Below the pieces are notes generated by a model. It was not told where the DNA came from. It made no database searches and was given only the letters and a program-made list of their open reading frames with translations. DNA of 6,780 nucleotides, from assembly GCA_934281565.1 (NCBI GenBank), contig CAKQXI010000125.1, forward strand, positions 1 to 6,780, given 5' to 3'. The number at the start of each line of letters is the position of its first letter. Position 1 is the first letter of the stretch. The stretch is from an uncultured Prevotella sp. Lineage in GTDB: Bacteria; Bacteroidota; Bacteroidia; Bacteroidales; Bacteroidaceae. Shown here one piece after another: positions 5,939-6,780 of the stretch. The position numbers and the translations under genes are program-made.

Positions 5939-5970
5939 GTTGGAGGTTTCAAATATTTTATGTACTTTTG
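5939..5970 (+). promoter_or_regulatory. Rightward promoter facing the structured region
   Basis: The -7 box TACTTTTG (5963-5970) matches TAnnTTTG exactly and is preceded after 20 nt by GTTG (5939-5942) as a -33 element. The same -7 octamer serves mntA on the other strand 84 nt away, and the two promoters are back-to-back. The predicted start near 5976 gives an RNA covering the 5998-6388 region. It could be a separate small RNA or a leader of about 410 nt for the fimbrillin-like gene. Confidence 0.55.
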
Positions 5971-6071
5971 CATTGTCATTTCATAGGATGTTGGCAATGA
6001 GTTGCTGGCGTTAATCCGTGTTCTGGCTCTATTTATAAGATTTGACGTGTACTGCGTTTGCTTCTGAGAAA

Positions 6072-6310
6072 TTGAAACTTCGGAACTTTCAAATAGTATT
6101 CAGAGGGAGATGATAGTGGATGTCTGCAATAGCGTGTATATACATATACACGGCACAAGTGTACCCTTTCGGTTGGAAGGGTATGCTTTGTGCTATATGA
6201 TATATAGCCCGTTGGCGTAGGTGTGTCCTCTTGCTTCTATCCTTGATACTATGGGTTTCCGAAGACCTCAATTTCCAAGGAATACAAAGAAGTAAGGACT
6301 CCTACGCCAA
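6072..6310 (+). ncRNA. Candidate structured RNA or long 5' leader (unidentified)
   Basis: The region between mntA and the fimbrillin-like gene has no convincing ORF but a run of local hairpins. (1) 6072-6092: TTGAAA/TTTCAA, 6 bp, closing a CTTCGGAAC loop. (2) 6133-6152: CGTGTATA, TACA loop, TATACACG, 8 bp. (3) 6153-6193: outer GCACAA/TTGTGC, 6 bp, and inner TACCCTTTC, GGTT loop, GGAAGGGTA, 9 bp with one G-U. (4) 6192-6208: GCTATAT, GAT loop, ATATAGC, 7 bp, sharing two bases with hairpin 3. (5) 6212-6310: a long stem described separately. A rightward promoter lies about 100 nt upstream. I do not recognise it as tRNA, tmRNA, RNase P, SRP or 6S RNA. Whether it is a free RNA, a leader, or DNA-level structure is unknown. 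Confidence 0.4.
6212..6310. repeat. Long imperfect inverted repeat just upstream of the fimbrillin-like gene
   Basis: TTGGCGTAGG (6212-6221) and CCTACGCCAA (6301-6310) are perfect 10-bp inverted arms. Pairing continues inward as GTCCT (6225-6229)/AGGAC (6295-6299), CTTCT (6234-6238)/AGAAG (6288-6292) and CCTTG (6241-6245)/CAAGG (6276-6280). A small GGTTT/AGACC hairpin sits at the tip. The right arm ends 78 nt before the ATG at 6389. It could be an RNA stem or a DNA cruciform. An invertible switch was considered, but no complete promoter lies between the arms. Confidence 0.6.
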
Positions 6311-6388
6311 TATCTTTTGAATAGGTTGAGCCTTGTTTAATAATCATCTGCTTTGGGAGTTCGGCGGAACATTAATAGCTATCAAGCA

Positions 6389-6780
6389 ATGATATACATT
6401 AAAAGACAAAGTACAAGTTTATTATTGGCATTGGCATCATTATCAGTGGTATCATCATCCTTTGTGTCGTGTTCTGAAAGTGTAGGAATGTCAAGTGTCA
6501 CTCTTTCCGACAAGAAGATTTCCTTTACTGCAACAGAAGTAAATGGTTGGACACCAAACTCTGGCAGCAGTAGTAATGAAGAAACCACTCGTGCCGTAGG
6601 TTCTTATCACCCATTAATCGTAAAGAGCGACTTAGGGAAACCTCTTTATCTTCATCCAGTAGAACAAGTGGGTACTTATTTCTATAATGACAAGGATGAG
6701 TTGGTTACTCGCTCTGGTGTTCCTTTGTCAGAAATAAGCAATCAGAATGACAAAGGAACTCGTGGCACATTGGTGACAAG
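6389..6780 (+). CDS. Fimbrillin-like lipoprotein, N-terminal part (runs off right edge)
   Basis: The 130 visible codons begin MIYIKRQSTSLLLALASLSV and contain a signal peptide with lipobox SFVSC, lipidated cysteine at residue 28. The mature start (SESVGMSSVTLSDKKISFTA) is followed by a GW-containing strand, a Ser-rich linker (58-63), ETTRAV (65-70), and the block KPLYLHPVEQVG (84-95). This pattern resembles fimbrillin-family (FimA/Mfa-type) lipoproteins of Prevotella and Bacteroides, exported as lipidated precursors to the cell surface for pilus assembly or as pilus-associated proteins. Thr-Arg pairs at 67-68, 107-108 and 124-125 resemble sites where type V pilins are cut after arginine, but this is only suggestive. 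No Shine-Dalgarno sequence and no clear nearby promoter are seen; the nearest good promoter is at 5939-5970. The lipoprotein call is firm; the fimbrillin assignment is moderate because the fold is mostly outside the window. Confidence 0.65.
   Translation, partial: MIYIKRQSTSLLLALASLSVVSSSFVSCSESVGMSSVTLSDKKISFTATEVNGWTPNSGSSSNEETTRAVGSYHPLIVKSDLGKPLYLHPVEQVGTYFYNDKDELVTRSGVPLSEISNQNDKGTRGTLVT

Noticed and set aside
5845..5997. N-terminal extension of the nucleotidyltransferase to an ATG at 5997
   Set aside because: It would add 51 residues unlike the family and would contain the consensus promoter for the shorter gene.
5988..6014. Eight-codon frame (ATG to TAA) near the rightward transcript start
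   Set aside because: Too short and without a ribosome site or a pattern of regulatory codons to support a leader peptide.
6089..6271. 60-codon minus-strand frame through the hairpin region
   Set aside because: No resemblance to known proteins, and it spans strongly self-complementary sequence; no promoter in the correct place.
6222..6300. Invertible promoter between the 10-bp arms
   Set aside because: Neither orientation has a complete TAnnTTTG with a spaced TTTG, and no recombinase is in the window; kept only as a structural repeat and a question.
6130..6310. Known RNA (tRNA, tmRNA, RNase P, SRP, 6S) or integron attC site
   Set aside because: No cloverleaf, no CCA end, no conserved RNase P or tmRNA blocks, and no attC core sites were recognised.
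6382..6588. 68-codon minus-strand frame
   Set aside because: It is antisense to the signal peptide and mature start of the lipoprotein, which has a clear lipobox on the plus strand.

Overview
The window looks like a chromosomal segment of a Bacteroidales bacterium, most likely Prevotella/Segatella-like. The reasons are the protein sequences (a Bacteroidetes-type ribosomal protein S1 N-terminus, a long-form HisG, a fimbrillin-like lipoprotein), the Bacteroidetes-type promoter boxes TAnnTTTG in front of most genes, and the near absence of Shine-Dalgarno sequences at genes that start a transcript. The genus is inferred from memory of family sequences, not from a search.

Left block (1-1930, minus strand): the first 169 codons of rpsA (ribosomal protein S1) run off the left edge. 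Upstream of it is a complete lipoprotein lytic transglycosylase of the MltF type. Its substrate-binding-protein-like sensor module appears shortened, while its catalytic SLT domain is intact.

Central block (1931-5366, plus strand): divergent from mltF is a histidine operon, hisG-hisD-hisC. These encode the first step (ATP phosphoribosyltransferase), the last step (histidinol dehydrogenase) and the transamination step (histidinol-phosphate aminotransferase). hisG has a good promoter. The 179-nt hisG-hisD gap is filled with an AT-rich near-perfect 27-bp inverted repeat enclosing a small tandem repeat. hisD and hisC overlap by ATGA, with a perfect AGGAGG.

Right block (5367-6780): where hisB might be expected, a minus-strand MNT/HEPN (MntA/HepT, type VII toxin-antitoxin-like) pair begins only 3 nt from the hisC stop. 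The nucleotidyltransferase is complete, but the HEPN gene stops at 62 codons, before the usual RX4HXY catalytic motif, so it looks like a remnant. The mntA promoter is back-to-back with a plus-strand promoter facing a roughly 410-nt region without a convincing gene. That region holds a run of strong hairpins (about 6072-6310) and leads into a fimbrillin-like lipoprotein gene that runs off the right edge.

The metabolic and housekeeping genes are ordinary. The parts worth attention are the hisC/hepT junction, the structured stretch upstream of the fimbrillin gene, the repeat element splitting the his operon, the shortened MltF sensor domain, and the restriction of strong Shine-Dalgarno sequences to the two overlapping gene pairs. 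I see nothing that I would confidently call a new multi-gene system.
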